Both the position numbers and the translations under genes were made by a program. This document shows positions 23,001 through 35,600 of a stretch of 64,000 nt of DNA, piece after piece; position 1 is the first letter of the stretch, and every line of letters begins with the position of its first letter. The notes under the pieces are model-generated. The model saw only the letters and a list, made by a program, of their open reading frames with translations, was not told the origin of the DNA and ran no database searches. The DNA comes from Entonaema liquescens. Its lineage: Eukaryota > Ascomycota > Sordariomycetes > Xylariales > Xylariaceae. The stretch spans positions 868,001 through 932,000 of the forward strand of contig CADCSX010000008.1 of NCBI GenBank assembly GCA_902805475.1, written 5' to 3'.

Positions 23001-24606
23001 ATCGCCGCATTTTGAATTGCGGCGGTACGAGTCGAAATTGTCCATTTTGCCGTCCGCAGTCACGTTCTGGGAGAGTCTTGGACTAAGTCCATCCTCTGGG
23101 AATAAAGACATCAACGCACTGTGTATTTTCCCTAACAACGAAGGGATGGTGGATGGCATGCTTGTGTTCACAGATAGAATGCGTAGTATTTACGAATCAT
23201 TAAAGTTAGGTTCGTTTAGCCGTCTTCCAACAACATCCGGTGTTGAGAACGGTATGTTTCCTTTCGCCACCGAGAAAGATCCGATCCTATTCAGCAAGTC
23301 GTCTTTTCTACGGCCCTCGATGGCAAACTGTGTTCATAAGGTCTGCCAAGCGTTGGTATCAATGGCTGTCGAAGAGATAAATTTTGTTGTATACTTCGTT
23401 TATTCACCAGATGCCACAGGATCTGCGGTAGAATGCTGCGCCGTATTCAACCTGATCTTCGAAGGATATAGAAGATTACTTTCAAACAAGAAGCTACCGG
23501 TCGTTAATGACCTGGCCTTACAACTAATACCACAAGAGTTTATAGCGTCTTCCTATTCGGTCGCTATGCCATTCCCTTCTGAATTCTGTAAACTAGCCAT
23601 GGAAACATACGATAGGTGTACACAATTTGGTGGAACAGGACCGTCCCCAGCAGTTATGCTCGAGCAACCCCCGCCAAGGATAATCGATTTCAAATTGACG
23701 ACCAATCCGTCCGCATCACTACTACACGAGAATACATGCCTCCATATTGCTTATGCGCAAAGCATTGATGGGAGATGGGTTACGGCAGCTTGGACAGATA
23801 ATAGGGGCAGCCAACAAATGACGGCATCATACTGCTTAGGAAGAAAAGGAAAACGTCTATCGAGGCCAATTTCAGATGTTGCGACGGAGATTTGGGGTGC
23901 AACTCACGATTTCATCTCAGCTTGGAAAGTACACTGGCGAATTATTATCGCAAAATCTGGTGTTATGGAACAGTCTGAGATAGAACTTTGGTCCGCTCTC
24001 GCCCAGGCAGAGTCGAAAGCATCGATCAGCCTGACGCTGATCGTAGTGGATACTAATCCATCTATGCAACTCATACCCCCGGCAGTTAAGATATCGACTA
24101 ATGCTTTATCTGTATTCTACACCACACCGGTTTCAACACCCCAAGCATCTATGGTCTCTCCAGAGCAGAGCGGCAACCCACTCACACCCATGCGAGAAAA
24201 TGCACCGACAAGCACGCCGACATCTGGCGGGGACAACAATCCAGACGCCGATAGTGACGCCACATTAACCGAGATTACCGACCAGACGTGGGGTGCAGTC
24301 TTATCACACAGACTGAACAACTCAACATCCTTAACAGAGCTGAATCCAGCACTAATCAGTGGATATCTAGTGAAGCGTGGCGGGACACGAGTTGAAGACC
24401 CTCCTGTCCTTCTAGAGGTCAACCTCATCCATAATGAGGGGAACCCTAGAGCATACGAATCTTTACTGCGAGAAATACTTACTTATTACCGAGGGCTCGG
24501 GACATTAGCTAGAGCCCGTGGCATGGTAGACAAGGAAGCTGATATTCGACCATGGCATATTGCTGCGGCTGAGAAAGCGATCAAAGCGTTATACATGCTC
24601 GTGTGA
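20071..24606 (+). CDS. med13: Mediator kinase-module subunit Med13 (Srb9/Ssn2)
   Basis: Exon 1 (20071-20109) encodes MDTGEYETNALVI. A 58-bp intron follows, and exon 2 runs from 20168 to 24606. The N-terminus matches Med13 (SSVNYAFYDPVSP, DGFLAYFDTVRRGIWCF, LRVYLTTTGSLIISFALSLA). The middle is long and disordered with acidic and Ser-rich stretches. The C-terminal third matches the conserved Med13 domain (LHIAYAQSIDGRWVTAAWTD, IWGATHDFISAWKVHWRIII, LTLIVVDTNPSMQLIPP). Med13 bridges the Cdk8 kinase module to core Mediator in the nucleus. The frame changes between about 20925 and 20960: upstream codons read VTVLAAPLGM, downstream VTMSDTIATEGSFGQSPD. One base is missing, perhaps in the CCCC at 20946-20949. 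With it the protein would be about 1492 residues. Sequencing error is the favoured explanation. Confidence 0.9.
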
Positions 24607-25456
24607 CGTATGAAAGGCATCGTGGGCAAGATGCGGGAAGTACTTTGCGCCAGGTTGAGGCAATTTGCTATTAATAATATGATAAAATACCAACCCCCAA
24701 TAGTTTACGAAATAGAACCGGCATAATATTGACATGTCTGCGTGTGTCGGGATTGTAACCCCTTTCAGTGACCGGTAGCACGAGAAAAAGCAAAAGCAAA
24801 GCTGCTACCATGTGTGCTGCTGAGAAGGTATCAAAAAGCACGGTTAAGTAATATCGGAAGCCAATCAGTACTCGTCTTGTTGCCGTCATCATGAGATTGC
24901 GCTTTAGTGCAATGTGACAAATCGACATCATCTGCGGGGTGTAACGAGTTTGAATGACCAACACGAGTTCGAATGCGGAGATAGAACAAAATAGATATGT
25001 TGGTTTATAGGATCTTGATTCGAACCCCCATGTTACACCAACGCCACAAGACTATTTCCTTGGATTCTCCAACAATAGCTATCACGAGCAACACAGTAGA
25101 GTATACAGGCCATGCACTGCCCTCGAGAACGAGGCTTCTATTACTGGATTGGGTTGGACGACACAGCGCAGCTGTTTGGATCCCCGCCATAGTCGCTATG
25201 TTATAGCCGTGGGTAGCATCATGGGAGGCTTGAAGTATAAGTTGCTGTTCACCTACGAGTTCTTTGGTTATTCGTCCATTTAGATTTTTGTCTTCTAAGT
25301 CTTTGATCGCATCGAAATCTGCTGACTTACTGTCAGGCGCATTTTTGTTGGTATTTACCCCTATCTTGTGACGAGGAAATCATTTCTCAATAAGCTTCCA
25401 TCATTTCCACGTGTCCGACGTTCCCAGTTACATAAAGGAACGCACATAGAGTCATT
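24607..25456. other. Intergenic upstream of the monooxygenase
   Basis: 850 bp with no convincing gene. A TTCGAACC-containing patch near 25018 superficially recalls a tRNA T-loop but does not fold as one. Two near copies of ACGAGTTYGAATG lie at about 24945 and 24962. The right part should hold the monooxygenase promoter. Confidence 0.4.
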
Positions 25457-26899
25457 ATGGGATCCCTACCAGAAAAGGCCGCCCCGGAGACCCTCGACTT
25501 AATTGTCGTAGGGGCTGGAATATCTGGTATCAACACCGCCTACAGACTGCAAACGGAATTTCCGCGAGCTAGGTTTGCAGTCTTTGAAAACAGGGCTAGT
25601 GTCGGTGGCACCTGGGATCTCTTCAGATATCCAGGTGTCCGGTCGGATACAGACCTCTACATGTACGGCTTTTCGTGGCATCCCTGGCCCTATCCTAAAG
25701 CCATCGGGCAGGGAAGTCAAATAAAGGAGTACTTGGAAACTTGTGTGTCTAAGTACAATCTCGATCGCTATATCAGATTCAATCACAAAGTCGTATCTAT
25801 GAGCTGGTCTTCAAAATCAGCGCAATGGACTGTGACCGTGAACCATAACGAGGCTCTCAAGGAGTACAAGGCTCGCTTTGTAATCCTGGGGACGGGATAT
25901 TATGACTACGATACACCACGGCAGGCCCATATACCTGGCATCGAAAACTTCCAAGGCCAAGTTATCCATCCTCAGTTCTGGCCCGAAAATTTTGACTACG
26001 CTGGCCGAGACATAGCCGTCATTGGTAGCGGAGCAACCGCTGTTACCCTCGTGCCCACTTTAGCGAAGAAAGCTGGCAGAGTCACTATGATACAGAGAAG
26101 TCCTTCCTACATATTGACCGTACCTGATGATGATACCCGGCCGTCATGGATGCACCCATTGCTGCGAATATGGAGCACCCTCTTCTCTTGGTTCGTTATA
26201 CTGTTATGCAGGTATTTCCCATTGTACACCCAAAACTATCTTATCAACAAGGCAATTCCACAGCTACCAAAATCCGTGGGGATCGATCCTCACTTCATGC
26301 CTCGATATTTCCCCTGGGAACAACGCCTCTGCTGGGCCCCGGCGGGAGACTTTTATAAGGCCCTCCACGAGCCAGGAACAAGTATCGTGACCGGCAAAAT
26401 CAAGCGCGTCACGGAGAAGACTATCGAGATAGATAATGGTCAAATAGTCGAAACTGATACCATCGTTCTAGCTACTGGGCTGAGAACGCTACTCGGGGGT
26501 AAAATTGATATAAAGGTAGATGGCGAGAAGATAGAGTGGGGAGGCAGGCTCATATGGAACTTTACGATGATCCAGGATATCCCAAACATGATGCCCGTGA
26601 TGGCATACGTCAACATCCCATGGACCATCAACGCTGACATCGTCACGACCCGCTTTTTCCGAATCTTGAAGTACATGCAGAAGCGCGGAGTGAGGACTGT
26701 CGTCCCACGTGTTCCCATGGATTTGAACATGAAGACAGAACCATTCTCTCCTCTGACATCAACATTTTATACAGAGGTAGAGGATAGGATGCCTAAATAC
26801 GGCACAAGCGGGCCATGGAAGAGAAAGGTGAATGTACCTTTTGACTACATAGATGCTCGTTGGGGAGACGCTACGACTGGCTTGGAATTCCACCCCTGA
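25457..26899 (+). CDS. Baeyer-Villiger-type flavin-containing monooxygenase
   Basis: Single exon of 480 residues. The FAD Rossmann motif VVGAGISGINTAYRL lies at about residue 17. The Baeyer-Villiger fingerprint FxGxxxHxxxWP is present as FQGQVIHPQFWP (about 165-176). The NADPH-binding motif AVIGSGATAV follows at about 188. Members use FAD, NADPH and O2 to insert oxygen next to ketones or to hydroxylate substrates; the substrate here cannot be told. Hydrophobic segments near residues 240-255 (LLRIWSTLFSWFVILLCRYF) suggest membrane association. Length is on the short side for the class but no motif is missing. It lies 600 bp upstream of an SDR on the same strand, so the two may serve one pathway. 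Confidence 0.92.
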   Translation: MGSLPEKAAPETLDLIVVGAGISGINTAYRLQTEFPRARFAVFENRASVGGTWDLFRYPGVRSDTDLYMYGFSWHPWPYPKAIGQGSQIKEYLETCVSKYNLDRYIRFNHKVVSMSWSSKSAQWTVTVNHNEALKEYKARFVILGTGYYDYDTPRQAHIPGIENFQGQVIHPQFWPENFDYAGRDIAVIGSGATAVTLVPTLAKKAGRVTMIQRSPSYILTVPDDDTRPSWMHPLLRIWSTLFSWFVILLCRYFPLYTQNYLINKAIPQLPKSVGIDPHFMPRYFPWEQRLCWAPAGDFYKALHEPGTSIVTGKIKRVTEKTIEIDNGQIVETDTIVLATGLRTLLGGKIDIKVDGEKIEWGGRLIWNFTMIQDIPNMMPVMAYVNIPWTINADIVTTRFFRILKYMQKRGVRTVVPRVPMDLNMKTEPFSPLTSTFYTEVEDRMPKYGTSGPWKRKVNVPFDYIDARWGDATTGLEFHP

Positions 26900-27522
26900 T
26901 TGGCACTGCCAATTATTGACATCAACAGTAGTGACTTAGGACTTTATGTGTGCAATTCAAGGATGGTTTGAAATGGGAATGAGATTGGGAGGATTTGAGG
27001 TATCGGTACCTTATTGGTAGCGAGTATGTATATTACGTTCATTCTAGATTTTCAACAAATTCAGTAGTTTTCAAATACAAGTCTTTTTCAGTTTTAAGAT
27101 AACTAGTTACAACTACTCACCCGAAATATCCCATTTGCTAATCATTATAAAAAGCATTCTAAACTGTCAGCCCAAAGTAGGCACGAGCGGACCGTGAGCG
27201 GACAGCAGCGGACTCTTCGCGGATTAAGACTCGGTTGAACTCCTTCACGTGATCGGATATTATATCTTCTTGTCCACACGAAGAGCGGAATTTACTCATA
27301 GCGTCGGAGGTTCCATATGTCTAATGATGTATCGGCGTTAAAGATTTTAACATGTTCTTAAGTGCGTGTGTTCTGTGAGAATCAGTCGGCGTTTGGCTGT
27401 TAGGAAGTGTATAAATACAGCCATGGTGGCCTTAATCACAAAACCAGAATGCCACACATCTATTCCACATACTCTCAGAACATCCATAAGCTCTATTACG
27501 ATAAACACGCATCAATATCAAT
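26900..27522. promoter_or_regulatory. Upstream region of SDR with repeated AGCGGAC words
   Basis: Between 27182 and 27215 the word AGCGGAC occurs three times within about 30 bp (CGAGCGGACC, TGAGCGGACA, GCAGCGGACT), followed by TCGCGGATT. CGG-containing direct repeats are the classic form of binding sites for fungal Zn2Cys6 regulators, although no regulator gene is in the window. A TATA-like sequence (GTATAAATA) lies at about 27409, some 110 bp before the ATG. Confidence 0.4.
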
Positions 27523-28491
27523 ATGCCTCAACTCGTATGGCTTGTTACGGGCTGCTCTTCGGGATTCGGAGACATTCTCATCCAGCAGATACTAGCTCGA
27601 GGGGATCTGGCCATTGCCACCGCTCGAAAGCTGGACAAGATTCAGCATCTCCAGCGACTCGGGGCAGCTATATTGGAACTCGACGTCACCCATTCACAGG
27701 AATCCATCAACAGTACTGTCGCTAAGGCCATAGCCATATATGGGAGAATCGATGTTGTAGTGAACAACGCCGCTTATGTTGCGGCAGGTGCATGGGAAGA
27801 TGTTGAGTAAGTCAAATGCAACATACTCTAAAGGCCTTCCTTACTCATCAAATAACAGACCCAATCAGCTCCTTGCACAATTCGATACGAATGTCTTCGG
27901 TGTTTTCAAGGTGACGCGCGCCGTCCTACCCCATTTCAGAGAGCGGAGGTTAGGCGTCATGGTATTCATCAGCTCCCTCTCTGGATGGCACGGGCATGCA
28001 TTTATTGGCCCCTACGCCGGATCCAAGTTCGCCTTGGAAGGTGATGAGCTCATGTCTTCCGAATCAGGTTTTGGAACTAACTTTATGCAGGCCTCGTCGA
28101 GAGTTTGGGTCGGGAAACAGAAGGTTTTGGAATCAGAACCTTGTTGATCGAGCCCGGGAGATTCCGGACGATGCTCTTGTCGCCAGACAACTTGCAGACA
28201 GTTCAGTCGAATATCCCTGACTACGCGGCGACCTCGAAGACCAAGATCGATGGGCTGGCGGAAGAAGATCGAAGGCAGCCCGGTGACACGCAGAAGGCAG
28301 TTCAAATCATCCTGGATCTTGTTCGGAAGGAAGGCTGCGCGCTGGGAAAAGAGGTGCCTTTTAGGTTCCCTCTGGGCAGGGATGCCTACGATACGATCAA
28401 GGAGAAATGTGAGGAAACTCTCCACTTGCTTCAGGAGTGGCAGGATGTTATTAACAGCACGGATCACGATGGCCACCCCGCACCGAACTAA
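27523..28491 (+). CDS. Short-chain dehydrogenase/reductase
   Basis: Three exons (27523-27806, 27859-28040, 28091-28491) give 288 residues; introns are 52 and 50 bp. The classical SDR features are all present: the cofactor motif TGCSSGFG (residues 9-16), the acidic residue in LELDVTHSQ, the NNAA motif (VVVNNAAYVAAG), a serine in FISSLSGWHGH and the catalytic YAGSK. The joined sequence after intron 2 (GLVESLGRETEGFGIRTLLI, then EPGRFRT) is typical of the fungal oxidoreductase subgroup near retinol/17-beta-HSD-like SDRs. The cofactor is NAD(P)H; the substrate is unknown. The gene converges on the multicopper oxidase with only 76 bp between the stop codons, so their 3' ends are probably overlapping transcripts. 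Confidence 0.93.
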
Positions 28492-28567
28492 GAGGAGACC
28501 TGAGGGTTGCGAATAATTTGTATTAGGATTATACATTACAATTCGTGTAGGACATAACAAGGAACTA

Positions 28568-30864
28568 TCATAAACCACCCCCAATTTGATCTGTAAAAAT
28601 TCGTCAGCTAGCATCAAAATTTCAGGGGCAAGCACGGGCACTTACCAACCACGTTCTCACTCGTCCACGCGTTCCAATCCGTACAAGTCTGCGACATGGC
28701 ATTGCTAATGTCGTCATTATTATAAAAGTCGTCAGGACGTTCTAGTATCATCCACCCCATACCACCGGATAGATGCCACGCAATATGGCCTAGATTGAAC
28801 TGTCAGCTCTCCGCGTGATCCCAACTTAGGTTATAGGTGATGTACTCACAGTGCAGCGGCCAGATCCCTGGATTGTTCTGCTCCCATTGTATCACAATGT
28901 AATGACCCGGCAGGAGCATCTGGACGTCGCGGCGCTGAGGGTTCTCTGGATTGACAATGGAGCCGTCCCAACAGGAGCCGTAATCGCCAATGATATTTGG
29001 CCTCGGCCTGCCCTTATGTCGCTTCTCTAGGTACTCCTCAGCCGGGGAGACCTCCAGTCTCGCCGGGTGCTGGTGGCCAGGCCTGCCACCGAAGCGATCA
29101 GAAGCCTCTTCCGGGGAGAACACGTAAGAAAAAGGCGGCTGTCCGTGCGGGAACACGGTTTTGTTGTCGTCACAGAGCCCTTCTTGGAGGACCCAGAAAT
29201 TGTGGCCGTGGATATGGACCGGGTGCGGCTGGACCCCCGTGTTCTGGACGATGAAGCGGAGCGATGAGTTACTACCGTAGTTATGAACGTTCTGGATATG
29301 GGGGAATTCAAGATTGCCGTTTCTAGCATTCAGCAGTTGCGGGTCGCTGTAATCGACGCGGAATGTCCGGTTTGCCATATACCACAAGTTGGACGACCCA
29401 TTCGGTCGCAACTCGACGGGGAGTATCTCTGTCACGCCTGGCTCGTCAGGGGATAGCGGGTAGGCCGGTACAGTTCGTGACAAGGGGTCATTGCCACAAT
29501 AGTGGTTATACGCGTCGGGTCCGGGTTGAGTTGTCGGGGCTTGTGTCCTATCGGCCTGCTCATAGAATATCGCTGCCGTGGCTAAGAAAGATCCTTGTTT
29601 TCCCGGGGAACAGTTAGGTGGTTTATACGCCCTAAGCCACACCGAGTCGGTCGGGTTACCTGTCGCACTCACCACGACGTCTGTACGCTGACCAGCCGCT
29701 AGAGTGACAACGTCAGTTGAATATGGTATTACTGGTACGAAGTCGTTGGCAATGACCGTAAAGTCGTATCCGTCGATTGAAATCTTTTGTACCGCAAATG
29801 CTGACGTGTTAATCAAGCGTAAGCGGTGTCTTTTCCCCGAAGTGAAGTTAAACGATGCAAGAGGTGCGTTATTTCCATCGTAAGTATTCTTCCCGTTAAT
29901 CAAGTTGTTGTCAGATAGGGTAACCTCGACTTTATTATCCAGAAACCCTTTCGTGATGGCATCATAAAATCCGTGGAAGTAATCGGAAACAGTAATCGGA
30001 CCCAGATCAATGTCATAGTCGACGTGTGTTGGACCGTGTATCACCATGGGTCCGGAGAATCCGCTCGCTGCTTGTGCCTCGTAGTGTGAGTGATACCAGG
30101 CCGTGCCGTATAATTCAGGCTTAAAGATGTAGGTATAAGAAGACCCAGGGGCTATTGGACACTGAGCAATGCCCGGCACGCCATCCATCCATGGTGTACT
30201 CTGTTGTAACACTTTAGACGGTCAGTCCTGAGTTCCAGAATTTCTTCGAAACTTAGAATCTAGACAATGACGATATTTCTTGAAGCTGGTGTTCCTCTGA
30301 AATGCTTGTCGATAGTTTGAGGGTATAAAGGATGTAAAGGGACTGAAGATTTTACATACTTCCATGCCAATGTATAGCGGTACCTTCACTTGAAAGATTG
30401 TTGCGAACCGTTACTATGCTATTGTTAACTCCAGTGATCTGTGAAAAGGGCAAAGTATTTCTTACTCTCTACTGAATCTCCCCAGTCGCACTCGACTACT
30501 GGCCCAGGAAATTGCGAATTAACTAGGAGCAATTCCGTATCTACACCATCAGGAGCAGCTGTTTCCCTCGAGATTGTAAAATCATAGGTTCGGGTTATGC
30601 CGGTATCTGGTCGCGTCTTATATGCATCGGTGTTGGTAACGTTCATAGTTCCCCAAGAACAACCGTGTCGTGTGTCGCGTGTTAGACATCTGTCATAGTG
30701 TCGACCGTGAGGTGTTCCAACATTCGACGGAACTATTCAAGTTAGTTAGTGCTCTTGAGCCTTGATGAATACTCACTATCGTGCTCTGTGGACCCATGAT
30801 TACCACCATTAGTTAAAGAACGAGCACCAAGAGCTGCTGTTGCCCATTTGCGTAATAAATTCAT
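28568..30864 (-). CDS. Laccase-like multicopper oxidase
   Basis: Six exons (30864-30777, 30732-30466, 30413-30360, 30211-28850, 28789-28646, 28590-28568) give 645 residues. All four copper-binding signatures are present: HWHG (133-136), WYHSHY, HPVHIHGHNFWVL and, across intron 5, WPLHCHIAWHLSGGM. The axial position next to the type 1 copper is Leu. The tiny last exon gives the C-terminus VDQIGGGL, resembling the processed DSGL-type tails of ascomycete laccases. Its intron has a GCTGAC branch sequence. The enzyme oxidises phenols or related compounds with O2. A strong secretion signal is not evident at the chosen ATG (MNLLRKWATAALGARS), so the start or localisation is the weak point. Many N-glycosylation sequons suggest an extracellular protein. 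Confidence 0.88.
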
Positions 30865-32696
30865 GTTCGTGGATATGTATCACCCAGGGAGTAATATTGC
30901 TCTAAACTCGTCTGCCTCGCCTGGCCCCAAATATATACCTGGACAGTACAGATTCCGCGAGTGCTGTACCGACTACATGATGGGATAAGCAGTAAATGAA
31001 AGATACCTATAGGAAGCAAATACCAAGAGATAAGATACATGACATATAAGCATCGAATAAATGGGAAAAGATCTGCTTAAGCTTTCTTGAAATGAAAATT
31101 TGGAAGGCCATGCGCCGATGGAGGCTGATTCCGCCGCACCTTATGGAAATATACGGCAACGTATCGCGTCATATTTGGAGTTATCCTTTGATATGATGGG
31201 ACGTGTGCCTCTCACGTGTTGCAATATCCCTAACCATTCCGCTGGATGTTTTCAAGGTCTTTGAACTTATCCTATGTGAAAACTTTGGCGAGGTGGCGGA
31301 TGTAATTGGCGGCCATGTAGGACCATACCCTCTTCAGGGATTGTGTTGGCTAGGGGTATAAGCGTATGTAGTCAGTAAACGTTTTTAGTTTCCAACTCAC
31401 TCCCAATCAAAATCGGCAATGATTCTGTATTCAATCAATATAATACGATGTCAAGTAATACGGATGGTCGTTGATATTTTACGGCATAGGTATTGGAGTA
31501 ATTCCATGAGTGCTTCTTACACACGTGAAGCAATATGCAGATATTGTCATATGCAAAGTACCCGCCACTTACAACACAATAGGCTAGGGACCTCATAGGG
31601 GAAGTTTCTTTGCCTGAGTTTCTCTACATTAAACTAAGTTTACTAGGAACTACTACGGAAGTGATAGCGAGCGATTGCCGATATGAATGACGTCTCAATT
31701 CTTACTATTCCCCAATCGGGGTATAATATCCACCAAAGCTTCATTTCAAGTTTATATAATGGGCTATGGGTAAGGTAGGAATCTATTAACGCCTACGCTC
31801 TTAACCGGAGGTAAGGGAGGTGAGAGAGGTTTGATTTAAGGGCTGCTTGAATTTATATTCGAAACGATGTTTCCGAGAGCTGAGGCACTAGAAATCGAAC
31901 ATTAGGAATACCTATGGCTTTGAGTTTTTCATTGACAACTTCGTTAGATTTATCCAAGTTATTTTCGTTTCTATCATCACTGCTGGATTGTGTGGAATAA
32001 TACACATGCTTTTAATCATGATGATTCGACTTGGCAGCATAACTCGAATAAAAAGCAGGCATAAATAAGGTTATATTATACCATTAGAGAACTTAGCTAG
32101 TAGAGAAACATATACGAAGACTAACTTACACTGGAGTAAAGCTCTTAGAGTAATAAACGTATTTAATTAAGCCGTGTATGATAACGGGTAATAAAACAAT
32201 GTTAAGGAAGTGCAATCTCTTTTCTTTTGTTTTAAATAAGACATAACTGTGTCTTTAAAACGTCGAGGGTTTCCTTTGAGTTCTACAAGGGTAAAAGACC
32301 TTGTTTAGACGTATCTCTTATGCGAAGTAATAGTTGTCCTTTTACTGTCATGAAACTAACACTATGTATTAAGCGTCTATTCTATAATTGGTCCATTGAA
32401 CTCAAAGCTGTGGGGAGTTTTGGTCCTAAAACATAGTTTATTCCAGAGGACTATGACTATGTTCACTACTTGCTCATTGATAATTATAGGACTACAGATT
32501 ATAATTGCAACTGTATAAATTAATATATAATTCATAGCCGAAAAAAAGACCAAAGTAAAAGATTTTACATTTAGGTTAACCAAAAGGTCAGAGGGGTATT
32601 AAAGGCTAAGGCTATACCCAAATCCACGAGCTTTTCCAATATTTGCCTACATACAACTTCAAGAAAACTTTCGCTTAGGTATTGGAATCACTGACA
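30865..32696. other. Intergenic region between divergent genes
   Basis: 1.8 kb, moderately AT-rich, with no credible gene. A TATA-like run (TATATATT on the minus strand near 30935) lies about 70 bp upstream of the laccase ATG. No repeat with clear ends was found. Confidence 0.4.
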
Positions 32697-35600
32697 ATGA
32701 CTACCGACGACGTAAATAGAATCAACCTCGATAATCTAATTATTAGAATAAAAGGGATTGAGGACCCCGCCGAACGCCCCGCAGAGATACCAGTACCTGA
32801 AGGACGAAGTTTGGCAAATAAGGGTTATATAGTCCTTAACCGGTTTATTAAAGAGAATGCTCGGGCATCAGTTCGTCGGCTATCAAGTGATTTCGATTTT
32901 GATGCGTTCAAGAATCACTTACGAAAAATAGGCATATTAAAGAATGATATGCTTTTAGATCCAGGAGGTTCCTCACCGATCCTTAATACTGAAGATTCTT
33001 GGTATGTGCTCCTAACGCAAATCCAGAAAGGAAACAAGGATTTAGCCGCAGAAGATTTTTCCGTATATCTCGATCTAACCCTTGTGCAACTACCAGAAGG
33101 CACCCTGGGAGCCCCAGCCCCAGCAGCAGAAACAGCAACAGCCGGAGGCCCTGGAACACGAGCGCCTAGAAGATTAAGGAGGAACTTACTGGAAACTCCT
33201 TTTCCTGGCTCAAATGATCGAGTGATTAGTACTCCTAGCCGTCGCTCGACGAAACCCGTGGCTGGAGGCGGAGGTGGAGGCGGAGGTGGCCGTGGAGGTG
33301 GCCGTGGCCCAGCACCGGCGACTAGCACAAATAATAACAATACCCAAAATCCAAATACCACCATTGAAGAAGGTAATGGTATCATTCTTGAAGATGAACC
33401 AGACGAGGCTTTGGTGGAGAATGGAAACAAAATCACGAATGAACTCAATCTTAACCACGCGAATATCAACTCTACGATGTGGGATGATGTTTGTGAAGTC
33501 TTTGGATGTAGTACTAATGTTCAGGAAGTGGATGTCCCTGGTCTTAAATTGCGACTCAGAAACTATCAGATGCATGCAGTCTACTGGATGTTATGGCGGC
33601 CTACAAGAAAATTCCGAGCCTGTATGCTTGTAGATGATGTTGGGCTTGGAAAGACGGGAATGACATTAGCTGTCGCCGTACTTAGCCATCAAATGCACAC
33701 AGCTTGGAAAGAGGTATCCGACGCCCGAAACGCAAGTCCCAGATCACGCGATCATCTTACGAGCATGTCAACTAGTAAAGTTTGCCCGAGTCAAGCACAA
33801 TCTAGATTTCGTTTTACATGCCCATGCGTAAGGGGATCATTCGCCAGTCGTTTTGTAGATTCAACGATGGCATCGCCTTGCATTATTATTGCACCTCCCG
33901 ACTTGCTTAAGCAATGGCTAACCGAAGTTGACAAATGGGTTGACTTCTCACCTGGAAGTGTTGCTGCAAACATGGTATTCACTGCCAACCACGCGAGCTT
34001 TACACGGACACGTTATGAACATACCGAATTAATTGTACAACAAACACGGGGTGAAGAACAAGGGGACAAACTCCACGCTGTAAAAGACAGGGCTGGTCCA
34101 CAGACTAGATTCGTTATTTTAATAAGTGCAAGGGGTCCAGAGAAACTACACGCAAGGTATCAAGAAGATCTGATTTTGAAAGGTGTGGAGATATCCAAAC
34201 GGCAACTAGCTGCCAGCTTTGTTTTTATGGATGAGGTTCACGGGTATCTTGGGCAAAAAGGGAGTTCTACCTTGCCTTTTACTTTCTTGCGAAAGCTAAG
34301 GACTAGACCATGTCATAGAGGCCCCATGGCTATTGGCTTATCAGCTTCACTACTTGGCGGTGGTCCGGCACATTGGCGGCCGTTTGTCAATCATATCTTG
34401 GAATCAGTGCCAGACGTGTTTAAGGCCGACATTCCGGACATAGAAGCCCTGGACGAACTTGGTGCCGATTGGAGTTATTTCCTCAAACATAATGCCGCCG
34501 TCAATCCTGACAGACATACCAAACTTATAAATACTCTAAGAAAAGTTGTACCCCGGATAATTCTTTGTCGACAGAAAGGCCAAAAATTCAGAGGCACCCC
34601 AATTGGAGCCCCTCCTGCAAACATATGTTGGGAGTACTGCGATATGACCGACGAGGAAGTACAGCGTTCTCATCGAAGGTATGCTGGTGAAATACGATGT
34701 AAGTTTTCCCAGCCTTTGATTTGTTATTGACTCAACTGTGTTAATGTTAACTGTTTTAATAGCCTGGATAAATATTGCATACGAGAGGGAGATGGAAGCC
34801 TGGGAGGAGGGGGGAAAACAAGGCCCGGAGCCACAAAAAGCCTCAATCCAATTCGAGATGTTAGGGTCTACTATCAGTGGTACTCACGCACCACGCCCAT
34901 TTGAGGTCATGACGCGTGCCTCTGCCTTCCCAGCAGTAGCGAAGCTCATCTCAGAGGAGAAGATATCGTATGAGCACATCCTAAGGAATAATATTCTAGA
35001 ATCTGCGCGTGGCGTAACGAGAGCTCTCGAGGACGGACAGACTAGGAACTTGAACAATAACATTATAGAGCGCAACGTAAGATCCGAGTTAAGGAGGTCG
35101 GAATTCTGGGATCATAGAGAGGAGCTGGAAAGGACATCAATAAAGTTCGATAAAGTATGCGACTACATTGAACATATGATGAGCTTGAAGGAACAACCCT
35201 GGGAGAGTGCTTCCGGATTTCCCGACCCCGGGCCCGAGCCCGAGGATGGTAGTCGGGTTCGCCATATGTTAATCTTCACTGATTCACAATGTGCAGCATT
35301 CATATTATTTATGCTGCTTTATATTAAGTACGGTTCCAAGTTACATTGGATTTATATCCATCCCGGAATATCGACTGCTCACCGCTCCCAAATGCTCGAC
35401 CGAGTCAATGAGGAGTGTGGACCGGAAAGTAGGAATAAGATAGTTGTGGCGGCTATAACGATGGCGGGTAAAGGCTTTAATTTGCAACGGGCAAATTACT
35501 GCATCATTACCGAATATCCCAGGACTAGGGATATACAAAGACAAGCCGCTGGTCGTGTCGATAGAACAGGACAAACTATGACACCTGTCGTTGTTCAATT

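Noticed and set aside
24671..24964. 97-codon minus-strand frame after Med13
   Set aside because: Hydrophobic and basic chance composition; nothing links it to a known family, and it lies in the 3' flank of Med13.
25009..25050. TTCGAACCCCC patch resembling a tRNA T-loop on the minus strand
   Set aside because: The T-stem does not pair and no matching acceptor 5' strand or anticodon arm could be found upstream on that strand.
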